Shown here piece after piece: positions 1 through 12,140 of a stretch of DNA of 64,000 nt. Under the pieces are notes generated by a model. The model saw only the letters and a list, made by a program, of their open reading frames with translations, made no database searches and was not told the origin of the DNA. Both the position numbers and the translations under genes were made by a program. Where the stretch lies: contig NC_054085.1 in assembly GCF_017562075.2 (NCBI RefSeq), forward strand, positions 21,302,808 to 21,366,807. Reading direction: 5' to 3'. The first letter of the stretch is position 1. Each line of letters opens with the position of its first letter. The stretch comes from Anopheles merus (taxonomy: Eukaryota; Arthropoda; Insecta; Diptera; Culicidae).

Positions 1-408
1 TTTTTAAGCAGGTGGACACAAACATTAACTCTGCCAAGTGTGGAAGAAAACTCTGAAAAATCTGGTATAATACCTTGCTTTGAATGAACGTACATTGATT
101 GTGTATTTATTAGATCTTAAATCAAGAGTGCTAGCTTTGCTTGTTTTTTTTTAAACATATTTGCGATTAAACGCACCTAGTTTACTTATCGTGGCGACCA
201 CCTAAAGCCAGACAACTCATATTTTCACCTATCATCTGAGTTTAAGGCTTTTGGGACAGCTCCTTAGACATCTAATTGGTTTTCACTCACCGTTAATGAT
301 ACTCTTTAGTTGTGTTCCTAAAATAACAAGAAAGACATATTGGAAAACAAATGTCAATAAGGCGTGAAATTTATGAGGTCCTCTAAAGTGTCAATAGCAG
401 TGTTGAGT

Positions 409-1110
409 AATTCAGATTCAGATTCATGAATTTGAGTGAATCTTTGGAATGATTCAATTAATCTGAATCATGATTCATGATTTTCATGATTCAAGAATTC
501 ATGATTTTCAAAGATTCATGAATCTTCAAAGAAACCTTTCGCCTAGCAGCGTTAACCTATGTTAACCTTTGGCTTCAGCGAAGTATTGCTACAAGAAGTT
601 AGTGAAATATTCATTAATCTCAAAAGTTTCTTTTATCTAGAAAGAGTAAGGAATCTCCAGGGATTCATGAAACTAAAAGGATTCATAAATCTCTAAAATT
701 CATAAAGCTTGAGCTTTTTATTATTATTCTTTTTGGCGTAACAACCTGCGTGATCATGCCAACCTATACAGGCTTTTGAGACTTCTTGGAAAGTACCACG
801 CAGTTCAACCGACAACAGGCAAGTTGTACATGGGATTGGGCAAATTCAATATTTTGGAGATCATACATATCTAAATATTCCTGAATCCGAAGAGATATAT
901 GACATTTAATGGATTTATAAATCTTATAGATTCATGAAAGAGATTAATGATTCTTTGGAGATTCATGAATATTTAAGGAACGATTTGAAGATCTTTGAAG
1001 ATTCATGAATCGTCGTTTAGAGATTCATGAATCTTTGAAGGTTTGACTTGAGATTCGAATCGCTCATTACTGAAGATTCATATGAATGAATATCAACGAA
1101 AGATTCATAA
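409..1110. repeat. Degenerate GATTCATGAATC minisatellite
   Basis: Many imperfect copies of the 12-bp palindrome GATTCATGAATC (exact at 1000-1011 and 1022-1033) in blocks 409-533, 655-705 and 895-1110. The SINE fragment 719-812 interrupts it. Confidence 0.7.
719..812 (-). mobile_element. SINE 3' fragment, copy D
   Basis: On the minus strand it matches the 3' half of the SINE family (AAGCCTGTATAGGTTGGCATG and following bases) and ends in an AATAATAA tail. The tRNA-like head is missing, as expected for 5' truncation or decay. Confidence 0.5.
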
Positions 1111-2474
1111 AACCCAACACTAGTCATTGCCTCTGTAAGAGGAGTTCAAGTTTTCTTGGAAAACTAAATCTACGATATCCAGATATCCGGAATTTTCGCC
1201 ATGTCGAACAAAGACATGCGTGTAGGATCTACCTTCGATTATTGTCATTTTCCCCTTAGTTTTTGAGACAAAATTGTTGGAGTAGAGCTTTTGCATCATG
1301 TTTATCCCGGAAAATTCGATAAGAAATATTGGACTAGTTAGCGGGGTAGGGTATCGTATCGAAATTTAGCCGGAATTCGCCTAAAATGATTCGTATCAAT
1401 ATAGCGACATGTCCCTCAGTCATCATTTTCAGAATCATTTGTAGCTTCTTGTCACTCAGGATCGTCGGCCATTCGGAACCGGGCTTTTATTCGATGCTCT
1501 GATTGTTGTCCAACAGTCTCAAGACGCTGTACATATCGGAACAGGCATGTACGACGTCCCCAAACTGCCGCACGAATTGCAGTTCTTTGAGAGTTCGACG
1601 GATAGTGATGCCAAGTTTTGTCAGCTGACTCATGAGATACCGATACTTAGTTAAAGGATCTATCCAGAAAATCCTAGAAATCAGCACATATCTGGTGTAG
1701 TTTCATACGAAAAACTAGGTGTCCGGTTTAGACCGACCACCACAATACATTAGAAGCATTTAGGCTAAAAACCACAAAATTCTAATTTCGCAGATGTTCT
1801 AGATAAGCGGCGCCACTGCGCAATCCGCATCGATAGTATGTTTCGTCAATGATCTCTGCTTGTTTTGCGTCCAACAGCTGGATAACAGGTTCTGTGAATG
1901 TACGCTTTTGCATTACAATGTGTACAAAATGCAATATGTGTATTGTACATTGCCAGAAAACAATACGAGAATAATTACAGTTGCTTTCCTAGCATGGTTA
2001 ATTATGCAAATAACATATCCTGTAACTAAGCATCAACGAGAATGTAACATTGGGGAGCTTCAAAGTAGTTTATTGCCTGCATAAATTGAATCATTAGAAT
2101 CAACGGTGTTACTAAATCCTTTCCGAGCATTGATAATCAACAGATTTCGCGTAATCATATGCATTTGATTCAAATTTCCTATGCATTCGTTCATTCATAG
2201 TATGTGCACTGCATTGAATCAGGATTATATTAATGTCATGGCTCTTCTCTGCAATACAATGAGCTTATCGAGCGACAGAGTGTAGCATCGATGATTATCT
2301 CTTAAATTAAAATCCATTTGGCAGACAGAAACTCCCCGTTTTAAGATGGAACCGACTTGATTACCGAACTTTTCTCTCCGCGAAATAATCCAGCCCGAGC
2401 TTGATTACGCTGCTCCATTTTCGACAAAACCTTCTTGGATCGTACCACGATCTTGCATCACAGGTTCGTGATTG
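1111..2474. other. Non-coding AT-rich interval
   Basis: No supported gene. A minus strand frame (1687-1487) and a continuation in another frame to about 1330 look faintly protein-like but match no family recognised here. Confidence 0.5.
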
Positions 2475-2516
2475 ATTAATTTTACTTTCTTATCCTTCCT
2501 TTCTTTGCAGGTAAGC
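2475..2516 (+). promoter_or_regulatory. Recursive splice site (ratchet point)
   Basis: A possible branch point (GATTAAT), a long pyrimidine tract and TTTGCAG end at 2510, directly abutting a donor GTAAGC at 2511. A joined 3' and 5' splice site with no exon between them is the signature of recursive splicing, known from very long insect introns. It implies a + strand transcript with an exon to the left of this window and the next exon well to the right. Confidence 0.5.
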
Positions 2517-5500
2517 GAAACTTCACCGCCGACGAAACATATGCTGGGGTGCCAAAATAATTCCACCCCACATCGCACGCCAGTCTATCACACGCCGTTG
2601 GCGCATACCACCAAAACCTCCGTTCATCAAGCCCGAGCACGTGAGCCCGTTGGTTGGCCGCGCGCTTCAAGAAGAATGATTACGTTTTGCAACAAATCCC
2701 CGGCTTTAAATGAAGGTATCTCTTTTCGAGCACAAGAAGCACGTCACACCTTTCGCGCCAAACGGTCGGAGCGATCCCGATAGCTACCCACACCTTTCCT
2801 TTCCGCTCACGTTCGGGAGAGGAAGAATCTGTCGTTTAGAAAACGCATTCCTTACCCTGTGTACGGCACATTCTACGCTGCACTAAGGTAAGGTGACATG
2901 GAATGGCAAACGGTCTCATTCGGGGGCTGATCGCGGCAAAAGGGTGGACGGGACGCTGCTGACAATATTTTATTATCACCGCAACCACATCACATTTTCG
3001 CTGTCCCGTTCGTGTTGTGGGGATGAGAGTGGATGAAAACTCTGGTGCTACCGCTCTTGGGTAGCACTACTTGACGGTAGCAAAGGCGACATCGCTGATG
3101 TCAACCTCGGGCGGTTTTTGGGAACTTTCACTGCAACTTTCCGAGCAGAAACTCTCATTTCCATTTTTTTTTTGCTTTATTTTCCCTTCGTTCGCTTGCC
3201 TCGGCTTGTCTTGGCTGCACATTCCAGGGGAGAAATTCTGACGCCAATCTTCTTACCTGCATGCGCTGCATCGCCCGGCACACAAAGGAGGCCAGCTCCG
3301 CTGGCTAGCGCCTTAGCGCACTCGGCAGGAAGCTAGCAGTAAAAGTGTCAACTTAAAATTCGGCTCACTTTTTCTTGCTCACCTCCTGGCCCTGCTGTCG
3401 GAACTTGTGCTTCACTCATCGGCACCTGCATTGTGTCGCAATCGCGCGCTGTCTCCCCGTCACCCAAGTTACCCCAGAAATCGAAAAGCCAACGTTGAGA
3501 AGGGCAATAAGGACAATAAGCTGAGATGCCGGATAGATTGTGGAAGGGAAAGAGGCAGAGGAAGCCAAGGCTTTCAAGTGCCAGAGTGTCCTGACAGCTT
3601 CAGGCACCTTCATCTCTTTTTTTGTTCTTCGTTTTGCTTGCCTTCTGCCGTACTTGGGCAGCATTTTCGAGCGTAAGGTGTTTCTTGCTCACGAAACACA
3701 GGTTTTGCGTCCTCTTTTTTTTAGGTTCCAGTGTGAAGTTTAGAGGAGCACGAAAAAGAGGACAAAGAGTTACACGCTACAAACATATTTCAAAAAGTTG
3801 AGTTGTATAATCATTCAAGCAGATAAAGCAGGCGAGTTAGCGTCTTGTTTTGGGAGTTTTTTTTTTCTTGTGCACACTTTCTCCTGGTTGGGCGGAAATC
3901 GCAGACAGAAAGAAAAAGAGATCCTTAGAAAGTTGTGTGCCTTTGGCACACGGGAAAGCGTTCCTGCCGCACGCTCTATCGGTGGCAATATGTAACGAGG
4001 CGTAGGTTGGGAATGGGAAATCTTAGGGTAGAATTTTCACGATTCATTCCACTTTTGTGCGGAAACCCGCTGAAGAGATGGCTCAATTGCGAATATTAAC
4101 GAACGGCTTTCGGTTTCGCTTGTGCGGTGAGGAGATGCCAAGCGTGTGGAATGGAGTTTGGGTGGGTAGCATTCTTCGTCGCGGCCAGGAGCATTCCAAG
4201 ATTAATGAGAGACACTCGACTTCGGGTAGGTTGTTAGGTTAGGCAATAAGTTCTTGTCGTTTATTTCAGTTTTTTTTAGGTTAAAGATCATTTGGTAATT
4301 TGGACTGGTTGCAAAGACACCAGTGAATACAAAATCATTCATTTACATCACTATTGTGTGTCATAAGGATTCTTATATCATTGCTATTCTCATCCAGAAA
4401 TCAACTTTAGACTTCAATCTCATAACTAATTTAGGTCCTACTTGGATAATTTCGACCAGTATTTGAATTCTCTTTCACAATTACGAACATGCCTCTATGA
4501 GTTCATAAAACCTTGGAGAAAGAAAATAAGCTTGGAGCTAGTTCGAACAGTACATTACGATCGAATTGTTTTCCCATTTGAGCTCTAAGTACATGGCTTT
4601 TATGATGTGGGCTCTCTAATTCAGTTTATAACTGTCCGGATTACTCTTACCTCTAGACTTGAGCGCTAGACGACCCCGAAGTCACTCAAAAAAGCACTTA
4701 TTTTGTAGAACACAACAAACACTTTTGATTAAATTCACTACACACGAATTTCCTTCCGAAGCTTCCGCGAAGAAATAATACCAACAAACACGCAACAAAC
4801 TCATCCATCAGCCTAATGCTTTCGATCCTAGCGGCGTTGTGCATGTAGTAAACCCATGTCTAGGGCGTTGTATTTCAAACACGAACGGTGTCATCCATTT
4901 CCATCCAACCAAACATTCTTGTTGCGGGCTAAAAATAGCAGTTCTGAGCTTCATCCAAATAGATTTAATTTCCATCCACACGCATTAGGGAGACGATCGC
5001 TGGAATTACTTTGTACAAAAAAATATTCTTTGATACCTAAAAATCGATATCCATGGACGTTATACACGAGCTGTGCTTCAAATTAGGATGCTTACAGGCA
5101 CCGTCAAGCAAACCGTTACCTCCCATTGCGCTTCCCATTCCCTGATTCGCCCTCTCATAACCTCATAACTGTCTTCCACTCTTAGCTGCTGCCGGTTCGC
5201 GCGGCGTAGGCTCTCCTTATTGCTACATTGTACAGTGCCGGAATCGGTAACGCGCGCGCCGCACCATAAACCGCTAACTCCAAAGCTGCCGCCATTTCCC
5301 ATAAAACACATCGTAAGCTATTGACGATAACGATGCCCGCGATTACACACAACCGAAACGAAACGGCTGCCGTCCTCTCTGCCCCCCCCCCCCCCCCCCC
5401 ATCACACTTCAAACGGATGGCATGGAACACGAAAACACGCAAACACGAACAATTCCGCGCCGGGCGCGTGATGGCGCGGCCGGGGCCATGTTTCTTGGGA

Positions 5501-8227
5501 CCGTGAAATATCTTCTAGAAAGCGAAGCGACAATGCCCGCCCTGGAGGCGTGCTGGTAAGGAACAGGCTCTTTGCATCTTTTCCGCAGCCAAGTGTGTGT
5601 GTGCGGCAGTTGTTGAAAACTGCTAGTTCTTCTTCGTTCTTCCCCCATCCTTCCCGGTCTAGCCGAAGGGCATGTGGCGTCAGTAGTACAACATTTTACG
5701 GCGCACGTCATTACGATCATCTGGAGTGGAGCATGTCTTTACGATCCATACTTTCTTGGCGTGGGCCTCCGGGCGTGCGTACGAGTCGGGGGATTTTTGC
5801 AGGAATTTATACGCAACATTGTTGCAATAAAAAGCGGGAGGGAGGAAGAAAGTGTGAAAGCGATAACATGGAGAATGTACAAGTTTCGGGATATGTCGTA
5901 TGCCATGTGTCAATGATTTGCCGCACTTTCAAATACAACGACAACACCTCATTGTGCATAGCGCGAACGCGAAGAAATTGGTGAAGAGTGCCTCCTTTTA
6001 TAGACTCCATTTTAGGGCCTCAAATTTCATTCCAACTACCAATTTTAAAGCCTAAAGTGTCTCGCCGTTGACTTCAATTTTCTGGCTAGCAATTTATTCC
6101 TCCCAAAACCGGTAGACATTTTACGTCCTGACGGTACTTTTGGAGATGGATTTGTGACTCCTCCTCTTTCCGTTCGCCTCAATAAATCATAGCGAAAACG
6201 TCAATTTTACTTACCATTACCCGTAGCCTGATGTGCTCCCCAAATGCCGGATGCTGCCGGCAAGTGTCTTTCGAATGTTCATTTCCTTTCTCACGGCCTT
6301 TAAGAAAGAGATTGAAGTCCCTCCCCTCCTTGCTGCGGGCGACTCCTTAAAATCTATCACCATAGCTTGCCGAAGGGGGTGGAGAATCCCGCTGGGCAAG
6401 AAGCTGGGACAATCAATCGGCAAAAAACCACCGGCTACGAAGGCACGGCGCGTTCCTTTGCCTCGTGGGGCGGAAATTACTCTCATCAATAATAAAAAAG
6501 AGCCGAAAGAAAAACGGGAACGAGCGGAATATAAAAATCCCGCATCGTGTCTAGCGCGGAAAACAGGCGCTGCGTCTATTGCATCCCGAGTATTCGGGGT
6601 GTCTAGTGTCTAGTGTCCCTTGTGCACGGCCGACACAGACCGGCAGGGCAACATTAACATTTCCACCTTGCCGCCCATTTTCGTGGTTGAATAAATCATA
6701 CCGCTTCAGTTGGCGCGTTTCCGGCTTGCGACAAAGCAATGGAGGGGGCCAAAAATTGTGTCCGCGGCGAATCTTCATCCCGAATAACATTCCTGCTGGT
6801 CCTGTAGTGGCAGCTTTTGGGCAGTTCTGGGTCGCATCAGTAAACAGCTACCGCTACCGTTCATTTATTATGTAAAAAACATTCGGACTAAAAGCAAGGG
6901 GGAACGGGCGCGTCCGACCAGTCCGGTGTGTACGCCCTTTCCCGGCCCGGCGGGACAAAGTTCTGATGGGATTTTCTGGTGAAAAGGGCGGTTTCTTCTT
7001 TTTGTTTTGTCCTATGCTTCTCGAAAGGTTCGTTCGATCTTTCTACCAGCCTAGGCTTTATGCACACTTCTTTAATCACTACCGCTGATGGGGGTTTATA
7101 CTTTCTTCCTTTTGAGGTGTAGAACATTCCACTCCTCCTCATCCAGGATAAAAGCAATCGTTGACGTCGGTTGGAGGAAATCGATAAAAATTATAATATT
7201 TCATTAGATCACCATTTCGCTGGCGAGCCCGACGAAGAATGTGTTCGAGCAGCGAAGGAAGTGGTAGGCGGTTTTCCGGCCCTGGCAAGATTGTGATGAG
7301 CTTTTTGTTTGCGCTAGATTGCTCTTTCGTCGCTCTAGTGGCCCTTTGGGGTGAGTTGTTATCCGCGGGATGAGCAATGAATGAATAATCAATCGCACTG
7401 CGAATTGAGACGAATGAGTGTTTTCAGAATTCATGCACGAAAGAAGCATTGTATTGAGTTGAAAATGCTTCAATGTTTTGAATATTATCAGTTGCGAGTT
7501 TAAATTTGTTTTTGATGAGTTTATTGTGTAGTTTGGCTGTTAGAATGTTTCAAAAAATCAAAATAAGAATCATTTTTCATTGAAATTACCGTTGTGTCCT
7601 CAAAAAGAAACAAAACTTCAACTGTACAAGCTATTTTTCACAGTTTGCGATAAAAAGGTTTACTCTCAACTATTAAAAATTAATTAATATGATTTTCTAC
7701 ATTGTTTGGACATTCAATTTTGATTCCTACCAATTTATTTGGAGTGATCCTTGAAATTGAATAAATTGAAAAAAAATGCGAAAAAATGTCAAAAATATCG
7801 TACCAATTTGCTTGTGCTCAGCTGTTCCTTATTTTAATTTCAAATGAAGTCCTCCCAGACACTCTATATATGTTATCCACCACTGTCTGTATATGTTTTA
7901 ATATAAGAGCAACACATCAACTCCTGGAGCCTGTTTTCCGATTTGTGTTTGTTCACCAATATATCGAACGACTTGTGCCGATCGTCGTTCGAAGAACGCT
8001 TGCAGCAGAACCCTTTCACCCCGTCACTATTAGCAAACCTGCTGCACTGCACTGTGGTCTCTGCCGCTGGTCCGAAAAAGGCTCTTCGCACAAACCTTAA
8101 CGTTGTTAGCAAAAGGCAAAACAATTTGATTCCTAATTGAATTTTCGCATAACAAGATTTCAATTCCAGCCAGCCCCACAAGAGAGTGAGAGAGTTCTGC
8201 TAGTGCACCAGCATCTCTACGACAAGT
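2517..8227. other. Unique non-coding interval
   Basis: Moderately GC-rich unique sequence, probably intronic or intergenic. No frame has convincing coding character or matching splice sites. A mariner-like TTAGGTTAGGCAATAAG sits at 4234-4250 without a partner end. Confidence 0.6.
5382..5400. repeat. C19 homopolymer
   Basis: Nineteen Cs in a row. Similar runs: 15 Gs at 15448-15462, 13 Cs at 27791-27803, 14 Cs at 35469-35482, 10 Cs at 59488-59497. Length is prone to sequencing error. Confidence 0.9.
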
Positions 8228-8378
8228 ACTTCCACTACTACTACTACTACTACTACTCCACACTACTCACTATTAACCTATGACAGCAAACACTCATCGA
8301 GCGTTGAGTGCGAGGTGCATTGCCATCCTGCTGGCACTTTGGCTGACTCTTTATGCGGGGTACACTAACTTTCGTGAC

Positions 8379-8380
<2 letters not shown>

Positions 8381-8450
<70 letters not shown>
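8381..8450. repeat. (TG)35 microsatellite
   Basis: Uninterrupted TG repeat. An ACT trinucleotide run lies nearby at 8228-8255. Confidence 0.95.
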
Positions 8451-8451
<1 letters not shown>

Positions 8452-11400
8452 AAGTGTGTTTGTTTGGGAGTGCATTTGCGACAGTGCTTAACACATCTTG
8501 GCACGGGGCGGCGCCAAAGAGCAGAGCGGCACCATCAAGAGTCCTGGTCGATGGAATAATTCAATTATTCGTCTACACCGAACCGCTGGGAAAAACCCAT
8601 TAGCATCTTTATTTCCAGCATCCAGCGTCTCCTACAGTATGTGTGTACAAACACATCACTTCTTGTTCGTGCATTCTTGGGCACCCGTTGATGCACCTCT
8701 TAATGTCTTACGATACTGCAGGAGACATAAACGGTGTGTACGTTTCAAACACACGAGTACGGCATAATGGTGGCAACACTCACATACCTGCTTTATAGCT
8801 TGTGTACCTTAGCGAAGGGAGTGGATAAATCTTCCAGCTAAGATCTGGGACGTGTAACCGAATCTCCATGAACGTTGGAGCAAGCAAGCAGAAAAGATCC
8901 AATATTTGATGAGTCTTTTGGGAACATCAAACAGCAAACAGTGTTTTGTTGTTGTTGCTCTAACTGCAAGTGAAGCATTTGTTTGAAGTACCAGTACCCT
9001 TATGTATTGCAAAAGTTTTGAGTAAATAAATAAAACGTAAATATGTTACTCGAACAAGCTCTATCGGTCTTAAAAATGTCCCTGCTTCGGTCACTCTCAC
9101 CAAGGACACATTGGTGAGCTTCAAAACCACCCAATTAAAGAGCCTTTGAGCCTATAAAAACCGACACGGCTTCTGCAAACGTTTAACAGCCTATAAGTTA
9201 CCACAAATCATGTGGTGGATGTCACAGGCTAACTGCTGCTTCCGAGCCGAAGGAAGAAGTACCGATGCCCAAGTGCGCTGATGTCAGTTCGCCTGAAGCC
9301 GAAAGAAACGGACTATGGTGGCATACACACACAGAGAGAGAGACTGTGTGTGCTGGAAAGCTCAAGAAAAGAGAAGTGTCTTGAATGACACTCAAGGGGG
9401 TTTGCTCTACTTGTGTGTGGCTGTGTGTCTGTGCTGCCGAGGGAAGATTTAATCGAGCTCCCGTGCTGCACACATGCGGGCAGCCTCAATGTGTGCGGTG
9501 TTCGCCTTAGTACTGCTCGTGTACTACATTTTTCGATCATCTTGAGCAACGATGGTACTGGACCTGCAGTAGCACATGCTCTCCGTATGTGTGTGTGTGG
9601 GGGGGGTTCCTTTGGAGTCATCACTGCCCTGCGCACACAGGCAAAGAAAGCGAAGTGTCCCGTGTCCGATCCTTCAAGCGCTGGGAGGACAATGTTGAGC
9701 AAAAAGTTGTTGTAAAAAAAACGACTACAATTGCTTGCACCAACCAGCTGTGCCTCCTCAACGTCCCCTACCGACTGTTTGGAAAACGGGCAGCAGCAGC
9801 AGCTGGTACCCGCGTGCCCTACAACCGAAACGTGCCTCTTACGCCGGACGAGTGAGCATTGTTGATTATGCAATCGAAGAGCGTCTTGTCGTCCTCTGTG
9901 CGAGCAAGCGCCGATACCGTGTTAAGTGTCGGCCAGAGAGTATGGGGTGGGCCAAGCAGGGTGGGCCGTTGTAAGTGGAAAAGCTTTTCGTTACCACCGA
10001 CGATGGAAAAGGGCCTGCCGACTGCAATGAGTGCCGTGAAGTGGGGTTTGCCGCTTTTGACACTTGATTGTTTATGTCGTTGAGGACAAGTGTTTATTGA
10101 TTTTAAATTATCGTTCGAAAGCACAATGCAATGCAGGCTTTTTGGTGCTGCTGCCTTTGTTGTCGCCATTATACCTGCAAGCAATAAAAGCAATAGAAAA
10201 GCTCAGCTTCAGTATGTGGAGAGGGCTTTTTGGCATGAAAAAGGGTGAAAAGTTGAAGTGGAAGGATTATTGTTTTCTTCGAACATGTTTTTTTTCTATT
10301 TTTATTTGCTAAATTCAATTACAACGGCATTAAAACCCTTCGCTCTATTGTCGATCATCCGATAACCAACGACGGCCTGAAAGCTTTCAAAAGGGGATGG
10401 CTTTTTTTCTGTTCCTGCCACTCTATGCTTTCGGTACGGCTTCGCTTATCTGTTGGCTTCAGCAAATCCTGAATGATGTATGCCGCTTATCGCTCCTAGA
10501 CAGGGGGTTTAAGGCCGGGGTTTATTTCGATAGCTGATGATTGATGCAGATGGACCCTTCTGGGGAGAGCGGGCACTCAGCTCGCCGAGCTTTGCAGTGT
10601 GTCCAACTGTTCGATATCATCGCTGCGTGTGGAGCAAGCTTTGCTGTCGTTGTAAGACAAATGTACAACTGGACAGGAACCGGGGAAAAAAACTGCACAC
10701 CCACAAACAGCACTCTAGCAGCAGCTGCTTTACGTCCGCTTTGTGAAGGATTTTTTGTTTGATTTATGAAGCGAATTAAAGGAGGAGGAAACCCCCCATC
10801 CGGAAAAGGTCCTTTGGCGGTGATTTTATTGTTGCTGTAGCCTTTCCTTCATAATGTTGCTACAATGTACTTGCTCCTCCTCAGCTTGGCCCCTTGTGGG
10901 CAATGAGTTATGATCGAGGCAAGTGAAATGGGTCCCGGCATTTCGGGTGGAGATATGGATGGTCTCCGTCGATGGATGGACATTTGCTTGCAGGCACGGG
11001 CACGGTCAGTTGCGTGGTTGTTTCGGTACGTTTTTCTGGTGGTTGATAGAGCATTGATTGAGCATTGAAAAGGGCTTCTAATATGTTGAGAATTATTGTT
11101 AAGAATAAACGTCAAATATGAGTAAATTTCTACAAGGCACCATGCGTCTCCATTTGCCCTTTTTTGATGCAGTTAGAGGGAGAATACGAAAATTCTTTAT
11201 TTTGTTTAATTTTTTTTAAATAATTGCATTGAAAATTACTTTGTCGGTATTGTATTAGTCATAATATTTTTTCAATAAATAACTCAATATTTTATTCCTC
11301 TTACAGAAATTATGTTATTTTTATTTGTTTTTTTTTCGTCTCTAAAACGCAATTGATGAAAAGTGTTCTTGAGATAGTTTCGAAGTGTCAATAATCAAAG

Positions 11401-11767
11401 TATTATTGCCAAAATATTAAAAATATAATAATTGTTCATTATTTTTATAAAATAATAATTAAAATATAATGAAACTATACACACATTGCTTTTTTTAACA
11501 ATCGGGTTAGTTTATTTCAGTAAATTTACAATATTTACATATTCCCCAACCCTCTTCCTGTCCCTTCCCCTGTGCCCCGCGAGTGGTCCTCCGTGGTCTC
11601 GCTGGTAATTTGCACCCTCTACCCTTGTGTGGGGCAATTTCACACCAATGTTGGCATACCTCCGCGTGCTTCCGTGTGAATACACACATTGCTGAATGTT
11701 GTGAATTGTTGAATGAGATATTGAATGTGGCTTGCAGGAATCTCTTCACCTTATAACTCTTAGTTTA
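8451..11767. other. Unique non-coding interval
   Basis: Short CA/GA-rich patches (9325-9350, 9410-9430, 9590-9600) and AT-rich DNA from 11170. Nothing coding was recognised. Confidence 0.6.
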
Positions 11768-12140
11768 CAGTCGTTGCCAACTAATTTTGGCTCTAATGCA
11801 TCAATTTTTGACTATAACGCATCTATTTTTGTCTGTAAGTCATCAATTTTTTAATTCTTGTAGGAATTATGACAATTTTACAAGGTATTTAAGCAGATTT
11901 TTAACAATTGTCTTTTTACTTCTCATTAAAAAAATACAAAAACTGTGTAAATTGATTGATTCTTGAGAAAAAATGATGAAATTTTAGAAATTCTAAAGCT
12001 TTTGCTTACAACTGAAAATACATACCAATCTTTTTTCACTCCAATCAGAATCGAATCAGAGACATTTTTCCACAAGTCAGAATCGAATGTCAGCAAAACA
12101 ATTTCAGAAACTTAAGATTCAGTTTAGCTGTCAAAAGTTG
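11768..12140. mobile_element. Inverted-repeat element, CAGTCGTTGCCA family, partial copy
   Basis: Starts CAGTCGTTGCCAACTAATTT after a TA, with the same subterminal TTTTGGCTCTAATGCATCAA units and the same interior block (ATACAAAAACTGTGTAA) as the copy at 16903. The opposite terminus was not found, so the right boundary is approximate. Confidence 0.5.

Noticed and set aside
409..1110. CRISPR-like repeat array
   Set aside because: Repeats are short, degenerate and without spacers, in a eukaryotic context.
8253..8603. Cys-Val and His-Thr repeat proteins
   Set aside because: Translations of the TG microsatellite.
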